A DNA stretch of 64,000 bases, from assembly GCF_030813435.1 (NCBI RefSeq), contig NZ_JAUSUG010000009.1, positions 124,001 through 188,000 of the forward strand, given 5' to 3'. Below are positions 43,285-51,690 of this stretch, piece by piece; position 1 is the first letter of the stretch; each line of letters opens with the position of its first letter. Position numbers and translations under genes: made by a program. The notes under the pieces were generated by a model, which saw nothing but the letters and a program-made list of their open reading frames with translations, made no database searches and was not told the origin of the DNA. This DNA comes from Evansella vedderi (lineage in GTDB: Bacteria > Bacillota > Bacilli > Bacillales > Salisediminibacteriaceae).

Positions 43285-44036
43285 TATATTTGTAGTTGAA
43301 ATTCATAGATAACTTGCATTTCTTCTGGAATATATGTTTTTTCCATAAAGATGCAATTATTATGCTTATCAACAATGATAACCGTACTGGAACGTGATCC
43401 ATATCCTTCTCCTTTTATAAAAACAGGTGAAAGAAACTTTTCCATCTCTTTTCCAAATCCAGTGTCCGGTAATTCTTCCTCAAGCCCTTCCTTTTCGTCT
43501 TGTAGCAGGAGTAATAAGTCCCTCTGAAGCTGCTCCTTACTAGAAATAGATGCCATATTCTCCAATCCCTTTCGCAAATAATTTGACTTCGGCCAAGGAG
43601 TGTTAAGAGATGCATTACTTAGTATGTGAACTCCTTCTTTTATCTTTGCTGTATCTAATACTCGGTTAGAAACATAGGTTAGTTCGTTGATATTTCCATA
43701 AAGTAAATTAAATCCATCATATTGTTCCTTTTTGTTTAATTCTTTTTCGTAGGAAGATGGATTTTTTAAATAGTTTTTAACTAAATCCCCCCTTGATTGA
43801 AAGGGCATGTCCTTATTACCTGCTTCTCTAACATTCGTTAGGGCTGCAATATTTCCATTTCTTTTTATTCCGAGCCAAGTCCCCCCTTTTTCTAAGTCAA
43901 TCCCTCCTAGAATGGCAGGAGTTTCTTTCCAAAAATGAGCGTGCATCGTTGAACGACAATAAAATTCATCACGGTTTGCAACAAGTATAAATGGAAACTC
44001 CTTATTTACCTTTATGGCAACCCCTAATATACACAA
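43284..44036 (-). CDS. NRDE family protein (TANGO2-like)
   Basis: 250 residues starting MCILGVA, with the family-defining VANRDEFY motif near residue 20, then ILGGIDLEKGGTWLGI and AALTNVREAG. The Cys at position 2 is placed like an N-terminal nucleophile, but activity of this family is not established. Related to eukaryotic TANGO2. Monocistronic. Confidence 0.88.
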   Translation of the reverse strand: MCILGVAIKVNKEFPFILVANRDEFYCRSTMHAHFWKETPAILGGIDLEKGGTWLGIKRNGNIAALTNVREAGNKDMPFQSRGDLVKNYLKNPSSYEKELNKKEQYDGFNLLYGNINELTYVSNRVLDTAKIKEGVHILSNASLNTPWPKSNYLRKGLENMASISSKEQLQRDLLLLLQDEKEGLEEELPDTGFGKEMEKFLSPVFIKGEGYGSRSSTVIIVDKHNNCIFMEKTYIPEEMQVIYEFQLQI

Positions 44037-44196
44037 TTTGGATTCCCCCTCTTTTTTAACAAAATATGTCTACAAAACACCGCATCAATATCAGTAGCCT
44101 TCTTTCCATTTTACATAATTTACTTATTAATTAACAATTCTTTCATTATCCCTGTTGTTTCAATAAATATAGACCTGTATAATTTTAAAGAGATAT

Positions 44197-44225
44197 TGAA
44201 ACTTTCTATGGGGATAATCCGTATA
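44197..44225 (+). promoter_or_regulatory. Sigma-W-like (ECF) promoter of the TelA-type operon
   Basis: TGAAAC (44197-44202), a 17-base gap, then CGTATA (44220-44225): the sigma-W consensus elements, with the spacer about one base longer than the most common one. It is 43 bases before the start codon of the TelA-family gene. Envelope-stress control is therefore likely. Confidence 0.75.
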
Positions 44226-44267
44226 GTCATAGGTAAACTATAATCCTCAATTTAGGAGGCACACGTA

Positions 44268-45323
44268 ATGGCTAAAGAATATACACAGGATCAGAGTAAA
44301 CAAAACAAATCCATCGTAGAACCGGAAATAAAGGCAGAGGAATATGTAGAAAAAATTCGTACAGAAAAGGACAAAGATTTAAACAAAATTTTAGAAACGT
44401 TAGGAAAAATTGGTACAGTTGAACAGGAAAAAGCCGGTGAATCCTTAGAGGCATTAAAAAGACCTGTTAGCGATATGATGAATGATTCTAATCAGGACCT
44501 CCCAGAACAATTGACAAAGTTAAAGGAAATGGTTTCGGAGCTTGAGCCAAATTATCTAAAGGAAGGAAAATTTAAAAGGTTCCTTTCAAAAATGGTTCGG
44601 AAAAGTCCTATAGAAAAATACGCCCGTAAATACCAAACGGTAGAAGCAGAAGTGGAGACGATCATTGGAGCTTTATTAAGCGGTAAAGACCGCCTTCAAG
44701 AGGATACTGTCATGCTCCATCAATTAAAGGATGTGGCAAGGGAGCGTATTAAAGCCCTTCATGAACAAATTGAAGTAGGTAAACAATTAAACCTAATGCT
44801 CGAAGAGGAGCAGAAAAAGGAAGAATGGAAAGCTGACCCGACCCCCATTCAAAAGGGACAGCAAAAGGTTTTATCAAGGGTGAAGAATATGCAGCAAGCA
44901 GTCCTTGTTCTGCAGCAATCACTAGCATCTGTAGATATAATCGTTGAAAATAACGATAAATTAGAAGAAGCCATTTTTAATGCCATAACAATGACAAAGA
45001 ATATAATTACTGTTACTGCCTCTATTCAATTGGCACTAAGTAATCAAAAAAAGGTCATTGACGCCGTTAAAAACGTTAATGAAACAACAGAGTCCATGCT
45101 CCTGTCTAATGCCCAGTTGTTAAAATCCAATACAGAAGAAACACTGAAAACATTAGAACAGCCTGCTATCGCAATGGAAACTTTCAAGAAGGCATATGAA
45201 GATGTTTATGCTGCAATTGAAATGACGGAGCAATCCAATGTCCGTATTATTGAGTCTAGCAAACAGTTTATTGAAGAGATGGATCAACTAAACGAACAGA
45301 TGGAACGAAAGCTCCTTAATTAA
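44268..45323 (+). CDS. Toxic anion resistance protein, TelA family
   Basis: 351 residues, almost wholly alpha-helical and soluble, with the TelA pattern: an acidic N-terminus, a central KxxRFLSKM/SPIEKYARKY segment (about 105-125), and long helices with VLVLQQSLASVDIIVENN. Family members (YaaN, YceH) are linked to tellurite, cell-wall-antibiotic or phage-related stress; the mechanism is unclear. The ATG follows TTTAGGAGG. It is driven by the sigma-W-like promoter at 44197 and followed after 26 bases by an uncharacterised partner. Confidence 0.85.
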   Translation: MAKEYTQDQSKQNKSIVEPEIKAEEYVEKIRTEKDKDLNKILETLGKIGTVEQEKAGESLEALKRPVSDMMNDSNQDLPEQLTKLKEMVSELEPNYLKEGKFKRFLSKMVRKSPIEKYARKYQTVEAEVETIIGALLSGKDRLQEDTVMLHQLKDVARERIKALHEQIEVGKQLNLMLEEEQKKEEWKADPTPIQKGQQKVLSRVKNMQQAVLVLQQSLASVDIIVENNDKLEEAIFNAITMTKNIITVTASIQLALSNQKKVIDAVKNVNETTESMLLSNAQLLKSNTEETLKTLEQPAIAMETFKKAYEDVYAAIEMTEQSNVRIIESSKQFIEEMDQLNEQMERKLLN

Positions 45324-45349
45324 GATGATCTAGATTAGAGGTGACCGTC

Positions 45350-46279
45350 ATGAGTTGGCGTGAACACATTTGGGAGCAAAAGTGGTTAGAACCTCTACTC
45401 CCAAATTATTTAAAACCATTAAATGACCCGGCAATTGAGACAGAAGATACAAGGGAGTTTGTCCAAGAAGCAGTGGAGTTTCTCTCCGATCTAACCTCCT
45501 TATCTGAGCTGCCTAGGTTAAATAAAACATTTAAACGAACAATCAAAGGTTTTTTATTTAAAATCAAAATAAAGCAAAAGAAAATTCATGTTGAGCTTAT
45601 AGATACGAAAAAAACCTCAGCATCCATTAAGAAAAGAGTTTATATTACTATATTCCGCAAGCAATTTAAATCTGAAAAGGGAATGGGTAAGTGTATCGAT
45701 TCAACCATTTACTACCAGGTGGAAAACCGCACCATCGTAAGAAACATTAGGAAACATCCCCTTTTTCAACCTATTTTTATTAAAATTCATCAACTAGACC
45801 GATCTTTATCAGGTGAAAAATTACTTCCAGAGGAAACGGAAAGTTTCGTAGCAAAGGAAGTAAAAGAGAAGAAGCAATCTGTAAAAATAAATGATGAGCA
45901 GCGTTTTATACTAAATCATATGGAACAGGCCATTAAGAAATACGAAGGCAAAGACGAGTTAATAGAAACGAAGTTGAGAGAGTTGCAGTACTCCCTAAAT
46001 GAATGTATAAAAGAGGTAGAGTTATTGGATATTGAAGAAAGACATCATATAAAACGATTAGTCAGCCATGACCTGCCAAATTTATTAGAAACGTATTTAA
46101 GCCTAACTGAGAATCAAAAGAAAAAATCGTATGATGAGGTCATTTATTCCATTCACTCTATGCGTACTTATATAGAAAACCAAGCAAAACATCTGCACTC
46201 ATCACGAATGGATCGTATGAAGCAATTGCTCCATTTAAACCGTCTTCGATACGAAACAAAAAAGATGGATGAAGATTAG
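45350..46279 (+). CDS. Uncharacterised protein in operon with the TelA-family gene
   Basis: 309 residues, no signal or membrane segment. The N-terminal part (1-150) is mixed and basic (KTFKRTIKGFLFKIKIKQKK), and the C-terminal part (190-305) is helical. The ATG at 45350 is 6 bases after GAGGTGA. It sits where TelA relatives often have an XpaC-type partner, but I see no clear XpaC features. Joint action with the TelA-family protein is inferred from the operon only. Confidence 0.7.
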   Translation: MSWREHIWEQKWLEPLLPNYLKPLNDPAIETEDTREFVQEAVEFLSDLTSLSELPRLNKTFKRTIKGFLFKIKIKQKKIHVELIDTKKTSASIKKRVYITIFRKQFKSEKGMGKCIDSTIYYQVENRTIVRNIRKHPLFQPIFIKIHQLDRSLSGEKLLPEETESFVAKEVKEKKQSVKINDEQRFILNHMEQAIKKYEGKDELIETKLRELQYSLNECIKEVELLDIEERHHIKRLVSHDLPNLLETYLSLTENQKKKSYDEVIYSIHSMRTYIENQAKHLHSSRMDRMKQLLHLNRLRYETKKMDED

Positions 46280-46309
46280 CAAAGTTGCTATCTTCATCCA
46301 TTTTTATTT
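46265..46309 (+). terminator. Terminator overlapping the end of the TelA operon
   Basis: ATGGATGAAGAT/ATCTTCATCCAT stem (46265-46276, 46290-46301), then TTTTTATTT. The last codons and stop (TAG, 46277-46279) are in the hairpin. Confidence 0.85.
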
Positions 46310-47282
46310 ATCGATTTCCGTTATTTTTATTTCCATTACCATTATTTTTTCTGTTCCCGTTTCCGTTCCCCACGTTTTTTCCAGTATCTTTATCTACTTT
46401 AATACCATTATTACTATTATTTCCGTTATTACCCCTATTTTCCTTATTCCCCCTATTTTGACCTGGGGCAACTTCCTTACCTTTATTTTTGGATTTATCT
46501 TCTAAAGTAGAATTAGTATCTTCTTCCCCTTTATTGTCTGAGGAAGAATCCGTAACTAAAAGTTCTTCGTTGTCTTCTTCCCTTTCCACTATCTCTACTT
46601 CCTCTAGACTTGCAAAGAATTCTTCAGGATCCAATCCTAGTTTCGAAAGTTTTCTTTCCACATTTCGTGTTAAGGCTTCTTTTGCTGTTGGATTGTTTAT
46701 TTTTTCAATATTTCGAAGCAGACTTAAAACAGATTGATGAATAGTTTTCTCATCTTCTATATCTGTTTCTGTAAGGTCTTCCTGTTGAGTCTCATCATCC
46801 AAGTCTCCATCTATATCTCCTAATGGGTCTTGTGTGTCATCATTACGAGCTTCTAGGTCTACAGAAATACCTGTAATGGAGCCATAATGATTAAGTCCTT
46901 CTTCGATTGCTTTCTCTGCTGCTTCGAAATCCTCTTGTTCAATTAATTGATAGGCTAACTCCATTTTTTCTTGTGCAAATTGTGTTAAAAGCATCGCTCT
47001 ACCTTGTTCACTAGTTGCTAGCTTTAGCTGAATAGATTCCATGGTCTGCTTCATAAAGTAATAAAAATTACCTGGAACAAGTAAAAGATTATCACTATTT
47101 AATACATTATGATCATCAAAGACTTCTTCTACAGTACCTTCCTCAGAAAAAATAACTTGTAAGTCTGCGCTTTTAACTAAATCATCTTCCTCAGCAAAGC
47201 TTATATTAGCTGGTAATGTGGTAGAGAGTAAACCAACTAATGCTGCTGTAGTCATTACATTTTTAACCTTTTTCCATTTCAT
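46308..47282 (-). CDS. Secreted DUF5667-like protein with Asn/Gly/Lys-rich tail
   Basis: 324 residues with a signal peptide (cleavage near SFA-EE, about 30). The middle part LLVPGNFYYFMKQTMESIQL and LLTQFAQEKMELAYQLIEQ fits DUF5667. Acidic linkers follow, and from about 255 a tail of Asn, Gly and Lys repeats (GNRKNNGNGNKNNGN) that may bind wall polymers. It lies downstream of rsgI on the same strand with its own candidate sigma-I promoter. It is probably a target or extracellular partner of the SigI-RsgI system. Confidence 0.78.
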   Translation of the reverse strand: MKWKKVKNVMTTAALVGLLSTTLPANISFAEEDDLVKSADLQVIFSEEGTVEEVFDDHNVLNSDNLLLVPGNFYYFMKQTMESIQLKLATSEQGRAMLLTQFAQEKMELAYQLIEQEDFEAAEKAIEEGLNHYGSITGISVDLEARNDDTQDPLGDIDGDLDDETQQEDLTETDIEDEKTIHQSVLSLLRNIEKINNPTAKEALTRNVERKLSKLGLDPEEFFASLEEVEIVEREEDNEELLVTDSSSDNKGEEDTNSTLEDKSKNKGKEVAPGQNRGNKENRGNNGNNSNNGIKVDKDTGKNVGNGNGNRKNNGNGNKNNGNR

Positions 47283-47320
47283 TTTATAAACACACCCCTT
47301 TATGTTTTCACACTATTACT

Positions 47321-47347
47321 TTCGAAAAATTAATAGTTTTTTGGGGT
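47321..47347 (-). promoter_or_regulatory. Candidate sigma-I promoter of the DUF5667 gene
   Basis: On the minus strand ACCCC (47343-47347), 18 bases, then CGAA (47321-47324), followed by AG. This fits the sigma-I elements as described in B. subtilis (ACCCCC and CGAA). Confidence 0.5.
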
Positions 47348-47405
47348 AGTTTCTAATATTTATTTAAAACAGGGACTAATTTCTTATTCCAAGATAAGGG
47401 TTCCG

Positions 47406-48557
47406 CTAATTGTTATTATTATTTCCTTGATTTTGATTCCCATTGTTTTGGTTTTGTCCTTGGTTTCCATTGTTTTGGTTTTGTCCTTGGTTTCCATTGT
47501 TCTGGTTTTGTCTTCCATTATTCCCTTGATTTTGTTTCTCCTTTTTTTCCTTCTTGGAGGAAGGATGATCCTCTTTTTTATTTTGTTGTTTGTTTGAATT
47601 CTCGTTTTTCTTGTTTGAAGGATGCTCATCATCCTTTGATTTATTATTTCCTTGGTTGTTCCCGTTCCCTCTATTTTTTTTCTCTTTTTCTTCCTTTTGT
47701 TCTTCTCTCTTTTCTTCTTTTTCTTGTTGCTTTTCATTATTTTTCTTATGATCAGAATTACCTGGATTTTCTGGTTTTCCTCTTTTGAATGGAGCGTTTA
47801 CCTTGATACTCTCTGGGGATATCAACTTATCAAGTTTTTTCCCTCTATCTGCTTCAATGTCCTCAATGGACCTATTTTTCATTTGTTCTACGTCAATCTC
47901 TATGCCTTCCTCTTGTGCATCCCTTAGGAAAACAAATTTAGTAGGAGAGATAGATAATTCTTTGGCTGCTTCAAATATTTCATTATCTAAGTTTATCGTT
48001 ATAAAATTCACTTCATAATTTTGTTGAATGGCTTCCATCCAACGTTCATAGCTTTCGCCCCACGATTCCTCTGTTAGGGTTAAGGAAGATGAAATATATA
48101 TATCGTTTTCGTTTGATAAATAACCTAACTCATTCCCTTTAGTGATTAAAAGACTAACAGCAACATTTAATGGTTGCCCAATAACCTGATCTTTAAGACC
48201 TTTTATTATCGTGCGTCCATCTTCATTGTATCCTTCAGCATCGATAACATCGTAGTTACTGTTAACTGTAAATTCTAAACTAGGATTTATATCCACAGTA
48301 ACAAGTCCATACGCCTTATCTGGTGATATAAACTGGTAAATTGGTAAAAAGGCTAATAAGAGGATTGCTGCTGCCATTACCGATACATATTTCTTACTTT
48401 GATAAATAGTAGACCATTTTGGGACTTGTATGGGACTAAAAGGTATTTCCTCCCCAATATCTACATCTTCCCTCAGCTTTGCCTTGATAAACTCTCCTTC
48501 ATTTGTCATGACAATCATGAAGCGTTTATGCTTTTCAAGTACTACCCCTTTATTCAT
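47406..48557 (-). CDS. rsgI: Anti-sigma-I factor RsgI family protein
   Basis: 383 residues. An N-terminal cytoplasmic anti-sigma domain (1-50: MNKGVVLEKHKRFMIVMTNEG) is followed by one membrane helix (about 53-72), then the conserved extracellular RsgI domain (AYGLVTVDINPSLEFTVN). The tail from about 270 is Lys/Glu-rich and then Asn/Gln/Gly-rich with 9-residue repeats. The ATG overlaps the sigI stop (ATGA) and follows GAAGGAGTG. It holds SigI inactive at the membrane. The low-complexity tail may sense or bind the wall. Confidence 0.92.
   Translation of the reverse strand: MNKGVVLEKHKRFMIVMTNEGEFIKAKLREDVDIGEEIPFSPIQVPKWSTIYQSKKYVSVMAAAILLLAFLPIYQFISPDKAYGLVTVDINPSLEFTVNSNYDVIDAEGYNEDGRTIIKGLKDQVIGQPLNVAVSLLITKGNELGYLSNENDIYISSSLTLTEESWGESYERWMEAIQQNYEVNFITINLDNEIFEAAKELSISPTKFVFLRDAQEEGIEIDVEQMKNRSIEDIEADRGKKLDKLISPESIKVNAPFKRGKPENPGNSDHKKNNEKQQEKEEKREEQKEEKEKKNRGNGNNQGNNKSKDDEHPSNKKNENSNKQQNKKEDHPSSKKEKKEKQNQGNNGRQNQNNGNQGQNQNNGNQGQNQNNGNQNQGNNNNN
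47440..47515 (-). repeat. 27-bp tandem repeats in the rsgI tail
   Basis: Three units beginning CCATTGTT at 47440, 47467 and 47494 (exact 27-base period; the third has a few changes). They encode GNQGQNQNN on the minus strand. Length change by slippage is likely between strains. Confidence 0.85.
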
Positions 48558-49303
48558 GACGTCCACTCCTTCAAATAATCCTGTAAATATCGATAATCTT
48601 CCATTAAAACAATACAAAGTGTAATGATATACTTTCTATTTCGTTCAATGGTTTTTCTACTCATTGTAATGCTTTTCGTTAATGCTTTCATAGGAAGTCT
48701 CTTTTTTTCTATAAGAAACTCCTTCAATTCGGGATTCTGTATAATCGTTTTTGCTATCATAAGCATATTTTCCCTTGCATCTTGATGTTTTGGGGACTGC
48801 TCTGATACTTCGGCTAATGTAATACCGTATACAGCCAGCTGCTCCTGTAAGTGGAATATTTCTTCTCTTCGGTACTCCGTTTCCCGCCGCTGTTCAAACT
48901 CCTTAAATGATGCCTTTACTTCTGCTATATTTTCCATGTTTTCCTTATCCGTATCCACATAATCGATAGATAAAGAAACTTTCTTACGTTGTTCCTGTCT
49001 AATATAATCAATAATTCTTCTTCGAATCACTAAACTTGCAAATGATAAAAAGGAACTCCCCTTATTCTCAGAATAGTTATGAATCGCTTCATTAAATGCA
49101 ATTAGTGCAATGCTAAATTCATCATCATCCGAAGTACGTATGTACCGCTTACATACCTTGGTCGCTGTATTTTGAATAAAGGGTATATATTTTTGAATTA
49201 ATTGATTTTCTATTTCAGATTCTCCATCGCCCTGTTGAATAAGCCTAATTGTCTCTTCAATAGACAACTCTTCTCGGTTTAATATTTTTAGGCGCTTCAG
49301 CAC
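48554..49303 (-). CDS. sigI: RNA polymerase sigma factor SigI
   Basis: 249 residues, a divergent sigma-70 family member. Region 2 includes IQKYIPFIQNTATKVCKRYI, DDEFSIALIAFNEAIHNY and SFLSFASLVIRRRIIDYIR. The C-terminal DNA-binding part ends in MKALTKSITMSRKTIERNRKY. The GTG start (49301-49303) lies 7 bases after GAGGTG; an earlier ATG would add 22 residues without support. In B. subtilis SigI responds to heat and wall stress. It is translationally coupled to rsgI. Confidence 0.92.
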   Translation of the reverse strand: MLKRLKILNREELSIEETIRLIQQGDGESEIENQLIQKYIPFIQNTATKVCKRYIRTSDDDEFSIALIAFNEAIHNYSENKGSSFLSFASLVIRRRIIDYIRQEQRKKVSLSIDYVDTDKENMENIAEVKASFKEFEQRRETEYRREEIFHLQEQLAVYGITLAEVSEQSPKHQDARENMLMIAKTIIQNPELKEFLIEKKRLPMKALTKSITMSRKTIERNRKYIITLCIVLMEDYRYLQDYLKEWTS

Positions 49304-49337
49304 AAAAAAACACCTCTCATATATGTCATAATTAATA

Positions 49338-49366
49338 TTCGACCTCACCATAAGTTTTAAGGGGGC
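49338..49366 (-). promoter_or_regulatory. Candidate sigma-I promoter of sigI
   Basis: On the minus strand CCCCC (49361-49365), 19 bases, then CGAA (49338-49341). It is about 35 bases before the GTG start and suggests that SigI activates its own operon. Confidence 0.45.
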
Positions 49367-49514
49367 CATTTTACCATCTTATCTCTTTTTTTAAAACATT
49401 TCAGGGTACAATACTACTATGCCTTTATTACAATTTAATGTTAAAAGGTTTACAATCTTATAACGCATCCAATACAATAATTATAGGACCTATGAATAAT
49501 AAGGAGTGAACAAG

Positions 49515-50471
49515 TTGAGCGAGTCCACATTTCCAAAAGATTCTAGATTAATTTGTATTGATGGACATGATTTAGGGTTAGTCGAAAGGACTGGTTCCTT
49601 TGTCCTAGATGAAAGACCTGAGGGAAAAGTTACCATAATAGAAACAGGGCCAAGCATATCCGTCCCATTTATTAAAGAAGCGTTAAATAATTTAAACATT
49701 TCCTTAAAAGAAATTGAGAATATTATTGTCACCCATATCCATTTAGATCACGCAGGTGGTGCTGGTATTCTATTAGAAGAGTGCCCAAACGCAACAGTTA
49801 TTGTTCATCCTAAAGGTAAAAGACATTTACATAACCCATCTAGATTAATACAAGGAGCTAAAGCTATTTATAAAGAGAAGTTTGATACTCTATTCGAACC
49901 AGTAATCCCTATCCCCGAGGATAGATTGAGAGAAATGAAGGATCAAGAAACATTACAATTAAGCCTAGGAAGAACCCTAACCTTTTATGATACTCCAGGG
50001 CACGCTAAACATCACTTCAGTATTTATGACAATGTTACAGAAACCTTCTTTACTGGAGATACCATTGGCATTCGATATCCATCTATAGAACGGCAGGGGA
50101 TTTCTTTCTATCTACCGTCCACCTCTCCAAATCAATTTAACCCAGATGATATGCTTCATTCCCTTAGACGTATTGAAAATATACAACCAAAACAAATTGC
50201 CTTTGGTCATTTTGGGATTAGTAAGGAGACAGAAAAAATCTATAGTGAGATTAGAAAGTGGATTCCAATTTTCATAGATAATGGAGTACGTGTAGTAAAT
50301 AAAGGTGGAAAGTGGGAAGAGCTAAGAGATATTTTGATGGATGAGATCAAAAAAGAGTTGAGCAGCTACGGTTTGGAAAAGGACGATTCTGTTTATGATA
50401 TTATTGATTTAGATGTTACGATCAGTGCTATGGGAGTAATGGATTATTTACTAAAAAATAAATCCGACTAA
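49515..50471 (+). CDS. MBL-fold metallo-hydrolase
   Basis: 318 residues. Metallo-beta-lactamase fold with the metal motif THIHLDHAGG (His74, His76, Asp78, His79), a further His in DTPGHAKHH, an Asp in FFTGDTIG and a His in AFGHFG. The TTG start at 49515 is 8 bases after AAGGAG; a GTG at 49506 overlaps the ribosome site. The substrate is unknown; relatives include hydrolases and lactonases. Confidence 0.88.
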   Translation: MSESTFPKDSRLICIDGHDLGLVERTGSFVLDERPEGKVTIIETGPSISVPFIKEALNNLNISLKEIENIIVTHIHLDHAGGAGILLEECPNATVIVHPKGKRHLHNPSRLIQGAKAIYKEKFDTLFEPVIPIPEDRLREMKDQETLQLSLGRTLTFYDTPGHAKHHFSIYDNVTETFFTGDTIGIRYPSIERQGISFYLPSTSPNQFNPDDMLHSLRRIENIQPKQIAFGHFGISKETEKIYSEIRKWIPIFIDNGVRVVNKGGKWEELRDILMDEIKKELSSYGLEKDDSVYDIIDLDVTISAMGVMDYLLKNKSD

Positions 50472-50569
50472 TTTGTTGTTTTATGGTGTTTGAGATTGTT
50501 TAAATATACTATAATAAAGTATACAATGGAATATTATTTACATTTGAAATCACTAAAGTGGGGATATAT

Positions 50570-51541
50570 ATGGATCGTAAACAAGCAAAACAATATATCG
50601 GAGAAGCGGTTCTCCTAAACGAAGGAAGCCAAGGACAATATATTGGTATTCTAGAAGATATGATTATGGAGTCTAAGAAGCCTTGGAGGGCAATAGTTCG
50701 TATTACAGGGGTTTATGAGTATCCGGATTTTAATTATGATGAACTGGAACTAAATGAACCCTATTTAAAAGAGAACGACTTATTAGAGTGCTCTGGTCAT
50801 CGTATTGACGTATTAGTAGACAGTTCTTTATCGAAGCATAGCTATGACGATACTTTAAAAATAGCCCTCAAAGCAAAATGGGATGAAGTACAGCAAATAA
50901 ATGAGGATTCAGAAGTTATCTTAACTTTAATCCAACAGGAATTACGACGTCTTAAAGGGGAATACCTCTTATTCGAAGATAGTTATATGTATTATAAGCT
51001 AGTAAAAAAAGGGAGAACTGTTCATATTTATGACAAAGACAAACTAGAGACGTTGCCAATAGAAGGCTGTCCCTTCGAATTCGAAATTAATCTAAACGAT
51101 GAATGGGTTCAAGCTGAATATATCAAAGGCCTCAGTTTCCAACTTACAAATGGCCAAGAAGTAGAATTATCCCACGGCTCTACTGTAAGGTTAAATAAAA
51201 ACCAGTTCGATCCTTATCAAATATTATTAAATGAATTAGAGGAGCCCTCTCTACATGCTTTGGAAAGGGGATTGAAAAAATTTGGTATCGGTCATGAACA
51301 TTCGGTCTTTTGCCATAACTCCCTTCTTGTACAATTATTAAGTTCACTAAACCAAAAAAATGTTACAGGTGTGAATTTTATATCCTATTCAAAGGGAAAA
51401 AATCAGTTCGTTGTACAACATCATTATGAAAGAACCTTTCGCGATAAGGAAGATGATATTACTTTCGACCGTTTTGAATTTACTTCAGATAATGGAGAAC
51501 GGGTATTAACAACCTTTGCAACACAATTTTCACAGGATTAA
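50570..51541 (+). CDS. DUF2777 family protein
   Basis: 323 residues, soluble. The N-terminal segment MDRKQAKQYIGEAVLL, then EGSQGQYIGILEDMI and KPWRAIVRITGVYEYPDF, matches the Bacillus-specific DUF2777 family as I remember it. No catalytic motif is visible. The ATG at 50570 lies 6 bases after GTGGGG. Function unknown. Confidence 0.72.
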   Translation: MDRKQAKQYIGEAVLLNEGSQGQYIGILEDMIMESKKPWRAIVRITGVYEYPDFNYDELELNEPYLKENDLLECSGHRIDVLVDSSLSKHSYDDTLKIALKAKWDEVQQINEDSEVILTLIQQELRRLKGEYLLFEDSYMYYKLVKKGRTVHIYDKDKLETLPIEGCPFEFEINLNDEWVQAEYIKGLSFQLTNGQEVELSHGSTVRLNKNQFDPYQILLNELEEPSLHALERGLKKFGIGHEHSVFCHNSLLVQLLSSLNQKNVTGVNFISYSKGKNQFVVQHHYERTFRDKEDDITFDRFEFTSDNGERVLTTFATQFSQD

Positions 51542-51544
51542 TAC

Positions 51545-51592
51545 AAAAGCGCAAGCCCCTTGTACACGAGCGACTAGGCGCTGGAGCTAGAC
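51545..51592. repeat. Bacillaceae-type GCGC...GGCGCTGGAGCTAGAC repeat
   Basis: Intergenic sequence from AAAAGCGCAAGCCCC to CTAGGCGCTGGAGCTAGAC. Similar elements recur between genes in many Bacillaceae. It shares TAGGCGCTGGAG with 19008-19019. Confidence 0.5.
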
Positions 51593-51652
51593 GACTATCA
51601 ACGACAGTAACTTATACACAAAGAAAAAATATAATTCCCTAAGCATAAGAAG

Positions 51653-51690
51653 GGGGAGTCAAAAGGGATGCTTTAACCTTTTGACTCCCC
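51653..51690 (-). terminator. Terminator overlapping the end of ydbT
   Basis: Perfect 14-bp stem GGGGAGTCAAAAGG/CCTTTTGACTCCCC (51653-51666, 51677-51690); the last ydbT codons lie in the stem. The T-run after it is weak. Confidence 0.65.

Noticed and set aside
47440-47515. CRISPR array
   Set aside because: The 27-bp repeats are contiguous, without spacers, and lie in frame within rsgI; no cas genes.
47384-47737. Lys/Arg-rich 117-residue frame on the minus strand
   Set aside because: Out-of-frame reading of the low-complexity rsgI tail.
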